This document shows positions 36,236-44,781 of a stretch of DNA of 64,000 bases, piece by piece. The notes under the pieces were generated by a model, which saw nothing but the letters and a program-made list of their open reading frames with translations, did not search any database and had not been told where the DNA came from. The stretch comes from CAZSDU01 sp964605775 (lineage in GTDB: Bacteria; Bacteroidota; Bacteroidia; Bacteroidales; FEN-979), in assembly GCA_964605775.1 (NCBI GenBank), contig CAZSDU010000002.1, positions 124,001-188,000 of the forward strand, in the 5' to 3' direction. Every line of letters starts with the position of its first letter. Positions within the stretch are counted from its first letter, which is position 1. The translations under genes and the position numbers were made by a program.

Positions 36236-37396
36236 GTGAAGAAAAAAATCACAAAACGAGATTTCCTTCGTTACAGTTTTGGATTCATGGGCGCTGCAGC
36301 CCTGGGCATGAAAAACCTGTCTGTGATGGCCAATACTTTTAAGCATATGAAAACCTCGCTTCATTCCCCGGATGGTATTTTGGGAAAATACAGTAAAGAA
36401 TCACCTTATTATGTGGTTGTCCCTAGGGGGGTAAAATGTCAGATTTGTCCCAATTACTGCCTTCTCAGAGAGGGACAGGAAAGCATCTGCCGTACCCATA
36501 CCGTGAAAGAAAAAAAACTGTTTACCATCGCTTATGGCAATCCCTGCTCCGTACATGTTGACCCCATTGAAAAGAAACCCCTGTTTCATTTTCTACCGAC
36601 CTCACAAAGCTTTTCCATTGCTACTGCAGGATGTAACCTGGCCTGCCTGAACTGTCAGAATTGGGAGATTTCCCAGGAAAGTCCGAGAAATACCCGGAAT
36701 GAAGAATTATTCCCTGCTCAGGTCGTCTCCAAAGCGATTGATCTCCGGTGTCAATCCATCGCCTATACGTATGCAGAACCCATTGCATTTTATGAGTATA
36801 CTTATGAAACGGCTCGTATAGCCCGTTCCAGAGGAATTAAAAACCTGATGATCTCCAATGGATACATTAACGAACGCCCTATGCGCGATCTGGCAAAATA
36901 CATCGATGCTGCCAATATCAACCTGAAATCCTTCAGCGACGAAGTCTATTCACGCCTTAACGGAGGAAGTCTTCAACCTGTTTTACAAACGCTTAAAATA
37001 TTAAAAGAAGAAGGAGTTTGGCTTGAAATTACCAATCTTATCGTACCGGGTTGGACAGATAAAACAGACATGATCAAAGCAATGTGCGATTGGCTTTACA
37101 ATCAGGGTTTTTCAGATTATCCGCTGCATTTCAGCAGGTTTTTCCCTTTATATAAGCTGACCAGCTTGCCGTTTACCCCTTTGGCCATACTGGAAAAAGC
37201 AAGAGAAATAGCCCTTAAGTCCGGGATGAAATATGTTTATATCGGTAATGTTCCTGGTAGTCCTGCGGAAAACACTTATTGCCCGGCATGTAAAAAGGTG
37301 GTTCTGGAGAGAAAAGGATTCACCATCCTTAAAAATCATTTGAAATTAGGGAAGTGTGGTTTTTGCGGGACAAAGATCGCCGGAGTTTGGGCGTAA
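36236..37396 (+). CDS. AmmeMemoRadiSam system radical SAM enzyme with Tat-like leader
   Basis: The 386-residue radical SAM protein has the cluster motif CNLACLNC (Cys133, Cys137, Cys140), preceded by a Cys-rich region (CQICPNYC, SICRTH). Other family landmarks are NPCSVHVDPIEKKPLFHFLP, YTYAEPIAFYEY and HFSRFFPLYKL. C-terminal Cys pairs (CPACK, CGFCG) suggest a zinc or second cluster site. The N-terminus, KITKRDFLRYSFGFMGAAALG, resembles a twin-arginine leader (KR in place of RR) followed by a hydrophobic stretch. Export of the folded enzyme, or membrane tethering, is therefore possible; ordinary radical SAM enzymes are cytoplasmic. The start is GTG at 36236. The 3' end overlaps the convergent gene by 51 bp. 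Confidence 0.87.
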   Translation: MKKKITKRDFLRYSFGFMGAAALGMKNLSVMANTFKHMKTSLHSPDGILGKYSKESPYYVVVPRGVKCQICPNYCLLREGQESICRTHTVKEKKLFTIAYGNPCSVHVDPIEKKPLFHFLPTSQSFSIATAGCNLACLNCQNWEISQESPRNTRNEELFPAQVVSKAIDLRCQSIAYTYAEPIAFYEYTYETARIARSRGIKNLMISNGYINERPMRDLAKYIDAANINLKSFSDEVYSRLNGGSLQPVLQTLKILKEEGVWLEITNLIVPGWTDKTDMIKAMCDWLYNQGFSDYPLHFSRFFPLYKLTSLPFTPLAILEKAREIALKSGMKYVYIGNVPGSPAENTYCPACKKVVLERKGFTILKNHLKLGKCGFCGTKIAGVWA

Positions 37397-38494
37397 GTCA
37401 GGGTTTATGATCAGTTGACGGATGTCTAAAAATATCGGCAGATGATCCGAAAATCCTCCGGTATGCTTGGGTCCTGTATATGTTCTGGCAGGCGTATCCC
37501 CAAAGAATTTCGTATCTTCCTTCAATAAATACCGCCCTTTGTATATCTGAACGGATTGATAATCGGTTTTCAGTGAATTTCTACCCATGAACAGGCTGGC
37601 GGATACAATGAACTGATCAAGAATAGCCCAGTGGCCACGGAATTTATGGGTTCCTTCATGATGCATTTTGGGAAACATCAGGTTGATCAGATCAAGGTTA
37701 TTAAGTCCTGAAGTATCATTACGCGCATGTAAATGGCTGATGATGCTCACACAGTCTGGTTCATCGTTGAAATCTCCCATGATCAGAATATTTGACATCG
37801 GGTCATGGGTCAGGATGGAATCTGTAAGATGATACAGCATACCGGCAACATGGTTTCTTCTTGGTTGGGAGGCCAGGGCTCCGCCTCTTCGGGAAGGCCA
37901 GTGGTTAACGAAAAGAATCAGGGTGTCATGCCTGAACAGTCTACCCTCGACCATCAGGATATCCCTGGTTTTGACCAGGGTGTCGAAAGGGAAACGGACT
38001 GAAATTTTCCGGCTGCTGATGAACTCAAATTGATCAGGGCGGTAGAGAAGGGCGACATCCACCCCTCTTAGATCCGGCGAATCAAAATGGACGATCCTGT
38101 ATTTGAAAGACTTCAAGGGACTTTGATAGACAAGCTTTTTTAAGACATTCAGGTTTTCCACTTCACACATCCCGACAATTGCTGGTGGTTCCCAGCAACC
38201 AATGGACAATAAGGTTTTAGCGAGGTGATTAATTTTCAGGATGAACCTTGAATAATTCCAGTGTTTCATTCCGGAGGAGGTGAATTCCTCATCCTGACGG
38301 GTAGTGTCATCATAAATGTCATACAGATTTTCCACATTCCAGAAAACCACCCTGACATTTTGACTTTCTTTTTGGATTGAATCTAAATTGGCACAATTTT
38401 CGATGGGATTCAACAATGATGTTTTGCCTGAAACCTGAGCGGCAGACCAGGGCATGAAGATAATTGCAATGAGTATGATAATCAATGTTTTCAT
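37346..38494 (-). CDS. Exported endonuclease/exonuclease/phosphatase-fold protein
   Basis: The 382-residue protein has a signal peptide (MKTLIIILIAIIFMPWSAAQ). The EEP fold follows in order: VVFWNVENLYDIYDD, GMCEVENL (metal-binding Glu), FVNHWPSRRGG (catalytic His region), ILIMGDFNDEP and SDHLPIFLDI at the end. This type is common in Bacteroidota and acts outside the cytoplasm on nucleic acids or phosphoesters; the substrate is unknown. Catalytic residues all appear intact. The gene is convergent with the radical SAM gene and its last 17 codons lie inside that gene's 3' end. Confidence 0.88.
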   Translation of the reverse strand: MKTLIIILIAIIFMPWSAAQVSGKTSLLNPIENCANLDSIQKESQNVRVVFWNVENLYDIYDDTTRQDEEFTSSGMKHWNYSRFILKINHLAKTLLSIGCWEPPAIVGMCEVENLNVLKKLVYQSPLKSFKYRIVHFDSPDLRGVDVALLYRPDQFEFISSRKISVRFPFDTLVKTRDILMVEGRLFRHDTLILFVNHWPSRRGGALASQPRRNHVAGMLYHLTDSILTHDPMSNILIMGDFNDEPDCVSIISHLHARNDTSGLNNLDLINLMFPKMHHEGTHKFRGHWAILDQFIVSASLFMGRNSLKTDYQSVQIYKGRYLLKEDTKFFGDTPARTYTGPKHTGGFSDHLPIFLDIRQLIINPDLRPNSGDLCPAKTTLP

Positions 38495-38685
38495 ATGAAA
38501 AGTGAAAGGTGACCTGGCATCTTGGATGATGCTGCTGCTTAATCAGGATTGGATAAAAAAGGTAATACAAAAAAAATGAGTTTTTTTAACGAATTTTTAA
38601 CAGGTGGTTTAACAATAATTAACAGGGCATTAAAAATATAGCATGAACACAATCGTTTAAAAATTAATTTTTAATTTGACAGCTT

Positions 38686-40122
38686 ATGAAAAGGATCATT
38701 GGAATTTTTTTGATTGCGATCGCCGGTGGCGCTGTATCCTTAGGACTTTACAAGGCATTTGAAAAGAAACCGTCCTATTATTACTACCGGCCGGATACCT
38801 TACCCGTTCAAAAAGTTAGTTATCATCCGTCTTCCGCATATAACCTTCCGGATTTTGAGGCTGCTGCTGAACGTTCAATTCATGCGGTGGTTCATATAAA
38901 ATCCGAATTTCAGAAAAAAAGTCTCGTTTACGATGACTTTTTTGAATTTTTTAATTTCAGACAACGTCCCACTCCGAGGGAGTATATTTCACCCTATTCA
39001 GCCATGGGGTCAGGGGTGATCATTTCTCCTGACGGATATATTGTCACCAACAATCATGTGGTACAGGAAGCCATGAATATTGTTGTCACCCTGAATGATA
39101 AACGGGTGTATTCTGCCAGCATCATTGGAACAGATCCCAGTTCCGATCTCGCCCTGATTAAAATTGATGAGAAGGATCTTCCTTTTATGGCTTATGGAAA
39201 TTCCGATGACGTAAAAATCGGGGAATGGGTGCTTGCGGTGGGCAATCCGTTTAACCTTACCTCAACAGTTACGGCTGGCATTGTTTCTGCGAAAGCAAGA
39301 AACATCAATATCCTGGGTTCCCAGGGAGCGATAGAATCCTTTATTCAGACGGATGCAGCCATCAATCCGGGTAACAGCGGTGGGGCTTTGGTAAACACCA
39401 GGGGGGAACTGATTGGAATCAATGCTGCCATTGCTTCGGGGACAGGATTTTATACTGGTTATTCATTTGCCATCCCGGTAAATATTGTCAGAAAAGTTAT
39501 GAATGATTTTATGAAGTTTGGAAAAATCCAGCGTGCTTACCTGGGACTTTATTATCGGGAAATTGATGAGCAGTTATCCAAGGAAAAGGGTATTGCTGAT
39601 TTCAGAGGGGTTTATGTGGATGATGTCATTGAAGGGGGGGCAGCCGAAAAGGCTGGAATCAAGAAGGGAGATGTGATCGTTCGACTGCAGAATAATCCGG
39701 TCAATGGTAAATCGGAATTGATGGAATTTGTGGGGCAGCATAATCCCGGGGATAAGGTCACCGTTACTGTTGTCAGAAACGGAAAAGAATATGACCTGCC
39801 CCTGACTTTTATCAGTGAAAATCAGAATATGGTCAGTGTGAAGGAGAGTAAAATAATTATCCATGGAGCAACGTTTGAACCTTTATCAGCGGATGAAAAG
39901 AAAAAAATGAACCTGGATGGAGGGTTTAAGGTTGCGAGGATTGAAAGCGGGAAGTTAAAAAGTGCGGGTATTCAGTCGGGGTTCATCCTGCTTACCGTGG
40001 ATCGTAAACCGATACGTTCTACTTCGGAACTCAGAGAAGCGCTGACCAGCCGTGACGGGGGAGTGCTGATTGAAGGCGTTTATCCCAACGGCCTCAGGGC
40101 ATATTATGGAATAGGATTATGA
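38686..40122 (+). CDS. htrA: HtrA/DegP-type periplasmic serine protease
   Basis: The 478-residue protease has an N-terminal signal anchor (MKRIIGIFLIAIAGGAVSL). The trypsin-like domain has the catalytic triad His124 (TNNHVV), Asp154 (DPSSDLALI) and Ser231 (GNSGGALV). Two PDZ domains follow (about 285-375, with GAAEKAGIKKGDVIV, and about 395-475, with SAGIQSGFILLTV). It degrades or refolds damaged proteins in the envelope. The stop codon overlaps the start of rpoD (ATGA), so the two genes are translationally coupled. This is an uncommon pairing of an envelope-stress protease with the main sigma factor. Confidence 0.94.
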   Translation: MKRIIGIFLIAIAGGAVSLGLYKAFEKKPSYYYYRPDTLPVQKVSYHPSSAYNLPDFEAAAERSIHAVVHIKSEFQKKSLVYDDFFEFFNFRQRPTPREYISPYSAMGSGVIISPDGYIVTNNHVVQEAMNIVVTLNDKRVYSASIIGTDPSSDLALIKIDEKDLPFMAYGNSDDVKIGEWVLAVGNPFNLTSTVTAGIVSAKARNINILGSQGAIESFIQTDAAINPGNSGGALVNTRGELIGINAAIASGTGFYTGYSFAIPVNIVRKVMNDFMKFGKIQRAYLGLYYREIDEQLSKEKGIADFRGVYVDDVIEGGAAEKAGIKKGDVIVRLQNNPVNGKSELMEFVGQHNPGDKVTVTVVRNGKEYDLPLTFISENQNMVSVKESKIIIHGATFEPLSADEKKKMNLDGGFKVARIESGKLKSAGIQSGFILLTVDRKPIRSTSELREALTSRDGGVLIEGVYPNGLRAYYGIGL

Positions 40123-40982
40123 GACAATTAAAAATATCGAAATCAATCACCAACCGTGAAACGGCTTCCCTCGATAAATACCTTTCTGATATTGGCCGGG
40201 AGGAACTGATAACCACGGAAGAAGAAGTCATGCTTGCCCAGCGGATCCGGGCCGGGGACCAGGATGCACTGGAAAAACTTTGCAAGGCCAACCTGCGCTT
40301 TGTGGTTTCAGTAGCCAAACAGTATCAAAACCAGGGATTAAGCCTGCCTGATCTGATCAACGAAGGCAACCTGGGATTGATTAAAGCGGCCCGGCGATTT
40401 GATGAAACCCGTGGGTTTAAATTCATTTCCTATGCAGTCTGGTGGATCCGCCAATCCATTCTTCAGGCCTTGGCTGAGCAATCAAGGATCGTTCGCCTTC
40501 CCCTGAACCAGGTTGGCTCTCTGAGCAAGATGTCGAAAGCTTCCGTTAAACTTGAACAGCGGTTTGAGCGCCCGCCCTCTGTTGAAGAACTGGCTGAGGA
40601 ACTTGAAATTTCTGAACAAAAAGTGGCTGAGACCATGAAAATTTCCAGCAGAACGATTTCCATGGATGCGCCCCTTGATCAGGATGAGGATATGAAACTT
40701 TTAGACGTTTTTGAATCGGAAGATACACCCCCAACCGATGAATTCCTGATCCGTGAATCCCTTGCCAGGGAAGTTCAGCGGTCACTGGCTACCCTTACAG
40801 ACAATGAAAGGGAGATCATCAATTTGTTTTACGGGATCGGAGTTCCCCATAGCTATACACTTGATGAGATTGGGTCCAAGATCGATCTTTCGCGTGAGAG
40901 GGTCAGGCAAATCAAGGAAAAGGCGCTACGCCGCCTGAAACATTCTTCCAGGAGTAAATTGCTTAAAGCTTATCTGGGTTGA
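40119..40982 (+). CDS. rpoD: Primary RNA polymerase sigma factor (Bacteroidetes short type)
   Basis: The 287-residue sigma-70 protein has region 1.2 (TASLDKYLSDIG), region 2 with the core-binding and -10 recognition stretch (LPDLINEGNLGLIKAARRFD, FISYAVWWIRQSI), region 3 (PPSVEELAEELEIS) and region 4 with a helix-turn-helix (TLDEIGSKIDLSRERVRQIK). Short N-terminus and length are typical of the Bacteroidota main sigma, which recognises TTTG/TAnnTTTG promoters such as those listed in this window. It begins inside the htrA stop codon. Confidence 0.96.
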   Translation: MRQLKISKSITNRETASLDKYLSDIGREELITTEEEVMLAQRIRAGDQDALEKLCKANLRFVVSVAKQYQNQGLSLPDLINEGNLGLIKAARRFDETRGFKFISYAVWWIRQSILQALAEQSRIVRLPLNQVGSLSKMSKASVKLEQRFERPPSVEELAEELEISEQKVAETMKISSRTISMDAPLDQDEDMKLLDVFESEDTPPTDEFLIRESLAREVQRSLATLTDNEREIINLFYGIGVPHSYTLDEIGSKIDLSRERVRQIKEKALRRLKHSSRSKLLKAYLG

Positions 40983-41136
40983 TTTCAGCGGATTCAACAA
41001 TGAAAGGTTATTGCATTACCTATTGATGGTGTCAATAGAAATTTGCCGTTCAATTTTCTTCCGGCCTGGAAGAGGGTTCAGCCCAGCTTATTCAGTACTG
41101 CTGGTTGGAATGGGCTGACCATTCGGATGAAAGATC

Positions 41137-42450
41137 TTATTGTTTGATAAATTTCTTCAGCAGGGATTTATTTTGTGTTTTGACGATCACACAATAGATC
41201 CCGGAAGAAAGATGACGGACGGGAATAACCTGCGTATGCATATTGTCCTGATTTTTTTGATAAACCGTTTTTCCCATAACATCTGTAATGATTATCTCCT
41301 TGATTCCTTTTGGGTCAAGGGAAAGGATGGTGATGCGATCAGTGGCGGGGTTTGGATAAACAGTGAGCAAGCCTGATTCAATCTCGATTCCCGGAATGCC
41401 GGCTGGAGATTCACGGTAATCCATGACCACAGCATCGCTGCTGATCCCGGTGGCATAAGAAGTGATTGAATCGCCACCGAGTGAGGTAATCATGCAAACG
41501 CCATTGGAAAAATAATCTCCGATGTTGACATATAAGCGGTGGTTTATCGTATCGATTGCAGAGGAAGTGATATAAGTGAAAAAAGCAGAACCCGGGTCGG
41601 CAATGATGGTCGTATCAGCAATGGCAAGAGCATCCAGATCGATGCTGCCTATTCCGTAATTCAGACAAAGGTAGAGTAGGTTGCCTTTAATTCCTGTGCC
41701 GTTACCCACGTTTACATTCAATACGGTATTGACGAAACTATCGTGGGCCGGATCATAGATTGTTATACTTCCCTGGTCAGGAGTGGAATAAGGTGATTTG
41801 TTCACGGTGACAATCCTGTCTCCATATGGATAAATCTGCATGATACCGATGGCTTCCGTTCCAAAACTGACTTCCCTCACAAGGGTCCATCCGGAGGTTT
41901 CAATGATGGCCAGCTTACCCTCTGTGCCCATCCATCCTCCATTGACAGCAACATAAACGGTATCATTGAGGACGACAATTCCGCCGCAATCACCTGAAAT
42001 GCCTTCAACCTGAGCAATCAGGCTGAGATCTGTGGTGTCGAGTACTTCGAAAAAGTTGGTCACTGTCGGATATTGCTTGGAAACAAGTAGTTTATTCCCC
42101 ATGACCAGCAATTTGTTCAAGCCTGAGTCGGCCACGGCAGCCACTCTTGATAAGGTATTCAGGTCATATTTGAGAATGGAATCCTGGGCTGCCACATAGG
42201 CGAAATGATTTGAAACGCAGATGTCTTGAGCAGATTGAGTGAAGATGGTTCCAAAATCGTTGCTTGTCTGGGTCAGGGGATTGAAGGTCTGTAGGCTGAC
42301 AAAATCCTGGTAGGGAGGAGAAAACTCAAATTTCCCGCTATTGGCCGTCAGGACTTGTTTTACCCAGGAAATGTTTTGCCCGTAAGCGCATACCGCAATG
42401 TTCATGGCAATCACGATTGCTAATGCAACGATTGATTTCAAATTTTTCAT
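41137..42450 (-). CDS. T9SS-exported YncE-like beta-propeller under B12 riboswitch control (BtuG-like)
   Basis: The 437-residue protein has a signal peptide (MKNLKSIVALAIVIAMNIAVCAYGQ). A YncE/DUF5074-like seven-blade propeller follows (repeats such as HFAYVAAQDSILKYDLNTL, LLVMGNKLLVSKQY, IVVLNDTVYVAVNGGW and RLYVNIGDYF). A T9SS type A sorting domain ends it (LLTVYPNPATDRITIL to LLKKFIKQ). A cobalamin riboswitch lies directly upstream. In Bacteroides, the propeller BtuG is a surface lipoprotein that captures cobalamin for BtuB. This protein looks like an analogue secreted by T9SS instead of lipid-anchored. No btuB or other transport gene is adjacent, so it would act with components encoded elsewhere. 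Confidence 0.82.
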   Translation of the reverse strand: MKNLKSIVALAIVIAMNIAVCAYGQNISWVKQVLTANSGKFEFSPPYQDFVSLQTFNPLTQTSNDFGTIFTQSAQDICVSNHFAYVAAQDSILKYDLNTLSRVAAVADSGLNKLLVMGNKLLVSKQYPTVTNFFEVLDTTDLSLIAQVEGISGDCGGIVVLNDTVYVAVNGGWMGTEGKLAIIETSGWTLVREVSFGTEAIGIMQIYPYGDRIVTVNKSPYSTPDQGSITIYDPAHDSFVNTVLNVNVGNGTGIKGNLLYLCLNYGIGSIDLDALAIADTTIIADPGSAFFTYITSSAIDTINHRLYVNIGDYFSNGVCMITSLGGDSITSYATGISSDAVVMDYRESPAGIPGIEIESGLLTVYPNPATDRITILSLDPKGIKEIIITDVMGKTVYQKNQDNMHTQVIPVRHLSSGIYCVIVKTQNKSLLKKFIKQ

Positions 42451-42521
42451 ACGATTAATGAATAAAAAATTAATGTTAGCTTCCTTCCTTGCTTTTATCC
42501 CGAAAGCATTGGCTACTGAAT

Positions 42522-42698
42522 CTGGCAGGTCTTCTGGCTTACTCAGTCTTACGATGTCTTCCCACCACGATAAAGTGTGGCAGTGACCAGGAGCGTACGT
42601 AAGACGATCAATGAGCTTACAGCTGCGGGAACAGCTCCGGTTCTACACCGGATTCCCTTTTACTTTTTCTGAAGGTCTTCAGAAAAAGAACCATAACA
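42522..42698 (-). ncRNA. Cobalamin (adenosylcobalamin-type) riboswitch
   Basis: Read on the minus strand, the region holds the ordered cobalamin-riboswitch elements. These are a P2 hairpin (CTTTTTCTGAAG with its complement, about 42665-42690), AAAGGGAATCCGGTG, GAGCTGTTCCCGCAGCTGTAAG, a variable arm, GGTGGGAAGAC, and the closing B12 box GTAAGCCAGAAGACCTGCCA (near 42525-42545). It ends about 70 bases before the beta-propeller start at 42450, on the same strand. Binding of B12 should lower expression of that gene. Confidence 0.92.
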
Positions 42699-42706
42699 GT
42701 GTGGCA

Positions 42707-42714
42707 CAAAAGTA
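42707..42714 (-). promoter_or_regulatory. -7 promoter element in front of the cobalamin riboswitch
   Basis: TACTTTTG on the minus strand fits TAnnTTTG and would place the transcript start about 42700, just where the riboswitch begins. This spacing supports it, although no TTTG at -33 is obvious. It lies in the 50-bp space after the stop of the Omp85-like gene. Confidence 0.5.
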
Positions 42715-42754
42715 ATAAAAAAATAATGCTGAGTTCATTTTTTTTTGCATTTTT

Positions 42755-43903
42755 TTAAAATGCCTGATTTAAGCCGACATATATTCCATAATCATGACGG
42801 GAGACGGCGAAATTCAATCCCATTCTGATGTTGCGTGAGGCAATCAGGGTCAGGTATAAACCTACTCCCCCTGAAGGCAGCCAGATAGAATGTCCGAAAG
42901 TACTCAGATCTTTGAAAATTTTACCATTGCCAATAAATCCAGTAATGCAGATAAATTTCCAGACATCATAACGGATTTCTAGCTGTGCATTCACTTCTGA
43001 ACGGTTGACATATTTCCCGGGAGTATATCCCCGGTAACCATCTCCTTTACTGTAATCGGCAAGTTGGAAATAGGGTACATTTCCCCAGCTTCCCTGGAAG
43101 TATAACCTCCAGGCCAGAATCAATTTTTTCGAGGAGGGTAAGAGGCAATGATAACCATTGACAAATGCATTAATTAGAAAATAGTCGTGGTCGCCAAAGA
43201 ATACATGGTTAGCCAGGTGCATGTTCAAGGTAGCATAAAAACCCTTTGATGACCAGAAAATGTCATCCCGGTTGTCCCAGACAAAACTTGGTGAGAGCTG
43301 GCTTTCTACATGAGTTCCGTTGGATACTTCAGCTTTTTTTATCACTTCGGAAGCAGATGAATCTGATCCCTGTATGTCAACATTCAGGTAGGAATATTCC
43401 AGGCCACCATAAAAATGTGAAAAGATTTGCCTGTATCCACTCAACATAAAAAAGAATGTTTTCTGGGAAATATACACATATTGATTATTTTTGACCACGG
43501 CAGTATCCCGCCCGATTCCGAAAAATTTGGACCTCAAATTTCCATAGCCCATACTGGAGATCATCCTCCATTTGTTGTCCTTGAAATACAGGTTCTGTCG
43601 TGCCGCAAGAAACCAGCTCCCGTAAAAATCAAAGTAGATCAACGCGGAGGTGGAGGAGGGGGGTGACAGGCTGTCGGTTTTGTTCAGGTTATAGGTCACC
43701 ATCGGTAGGATGGCGAAACCGAGATTGCTCGACGAATTGTAAGCGGGACCAGGGACCACAACAAAGTTCATATTCTTGTTCATCTTTTTCAATACTTGTT
43801 CAACAATGACAATGCTGTCGCCACCGATGATTTTTTGCTGTGCAAGGGTAAGCTGCATGAAGAATATGAAAAGGAAAAAGCACAAATTGAACCTTAGTAT
43901 CAT
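42755..43903 (-). CDS. Outer-membrane beta-barrel of the BamA/TamA (Omp85) type
   Basis: The 382-residue protein has a signal peptide (MILRFNLCFFLFIFFMQLTLAQ). Its body resembles the Omp85 barrel: GFAILPMVTYNL, alternating strands such as YVYISQKTFFFMLSGY, QLSPSFVWDNRDDIFWSSKGFY, the L6-like motif GDGYRGYTPGKY, and the last strand ending in Phe (GIYVGLNQAF), as expected for barrel assembly. No POTRA domains precede it. It is a short surface-antigen-type member, possibly a transport or assembly channel. It ends just before the riboswitch promoter and is likely a separate unit. Confidence 0.82.
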   Translation of the reverse strand: MILRFNLCFFLFIFFMQLTLAQQKIIGGDSIVIVEQVLKKMNKNMNFVVVPGPAYNSSSNLGFAILPMVTYNLNKTDSLSPPSSTSALIYFDFYGSWFLAARQNLYFKDNKWRMISSMGYGNLRSKFFGIGRDTAVVKNNQYVYISQKTFFFMLSGYRQIFSHFYGGLEYSYLNVDIQGSDSSASEVIKKAEVSNGTHVESQLSPSFVWDNRDDIFWSSKGFYATLNMHLANHVFFGDHDYFLINAFVNGYHCLLPSSKKLILAWRLYFQGSWGNVPYFQLADYSKGDGYRGYTPGKYVNRSEVNAQLEIRYDVWKFICITGFIGNGKIFKDLSTFGHSIWLPSGGVGLYLTLIASRNIRMGLNFAVSRHDYGIYVGLNQAF

Positions 43904-43986
43904 AGGAGCAGAAAATGACTGTAAAGTTAATAAAGCTGTTTAGTCAGACTTCTTTTTTCTATCATCATTACAAGGAAGTGAAATGC

Positions 43987-43994
43987 TATCTTTG
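43987..43994 (+). promoter_or_regulatory. -7 promoter element of the tyrosine phosphatase gene
   Basis: TATCTTTG lies 18 bases before the ATG at 44013 and fits TAnnTTTG. It sits inside the longer open frame that begins at 43983, which argues that translation begins at 44013. Confidence 0.5.
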
Positions 43995-44012
43995 CGCTTT
44001 AAATTCAATTCC

Positions 44013-44759
44013 ATGGCGTTGAATCCACAGTTAAAAAATCAATTGAACTTCAGGGATATCGGGGGAATTCTCACGGCTGATGGCAGGATGATCAAATCCG
44101 GGTTGTTGTTTCGATCCGGGGATCTTTTCTCCCTTTCCGATGAAGATATTGCTACGCTTGAAAGCATAAACCTGTCTATGATCATTGACCTCAGGGCTGA
44201 ACGCGAGATCATCCGCAGACCCGATCAGCCTGTCTCATCAGTGAAGGAAATAGTTCACCTTGAGATCCATGATACAGCCAGAGACGAGGCAGAAAAGTTT
44301 TTTGCAAGCCAGGATGAGACCGGGCTGGAGGCTGTTCTGATCGGTGATTACCGCAGGATGGTCAAGGATCACCAGGAGGACTTTAAACGCTTTCTGAATA
44401 TCCTGACCCATACCTTGAACCTTCCTCTTGTTTATCATTGTGCAGCCGGGAAGGACCGCACCGGCTTGGCTACGGTATTTCTGCTTCATGCTCTTGGCGC
44501 TGACCCGGATGCCATCTGGAAGGACTATATGGAAACCAACACGAAAACGGCTGCTTTTGTGGAAAAGATCATTAAAAAGGTCAATGAATCCGGGCAGAAC
44601 GGAAGTATTCTCCGGCCGTTGCTTGAAGTCCGACGGGAGTATCTGCAATCCGCCCTGGTTGAAATCGATCTGAACTACGGGGGCCTGGATCATTATGTCA
44701 GGAATATCCTGGAAGCTAACGTGGACAGACTCAGGGAAAAATATTTAGATAAAAATTAA
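44013..44759 (+). CDS. Tyrosine/dual-specificity protein phosphatase family protein
   Basis: This 248-residue protein carries NFRDIGG near the start, LLFRSGDL, the general-acid region and the P-loop HCAAGKDRTG, which holds the nucleophilic Cys. This is the Y_phosphatase3 pattern of bacterial tyrosine or lipid phosphatases. I selected the ATG at 44013 (MALNP), because the first ten codons of the longer frame overlap a -7 promoter box and do not match the family. The substrate is unknown: protein phosphotyrosine and phosphoinositides are both possible for this family. Confidence 0.85.
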   Translation: MALNPQLKNQLNFRDIGGILTADGRMIKSGLLFRSGDLFSLSDEDIATLESINLSMIIDLRAEREIIRRPDQPVSSVKEIVHLEIHDTARDEAEKFFASQDETGLEAVLIGDYRRMVKDHQEDFKRFLNILTHTLNLPLVYHCAAGKDRTGLATVFLLHALGADPDAIWKDYMETNTKTAAFVEKIIKKVNESGQNGSILRPLLEVRREYLQSALVEIDLNYGGLDHYVRNILEANVDRLREKYLDKN

Positions 44760-44781
44760 TCCACTTTTTCGTCTTTACTTT

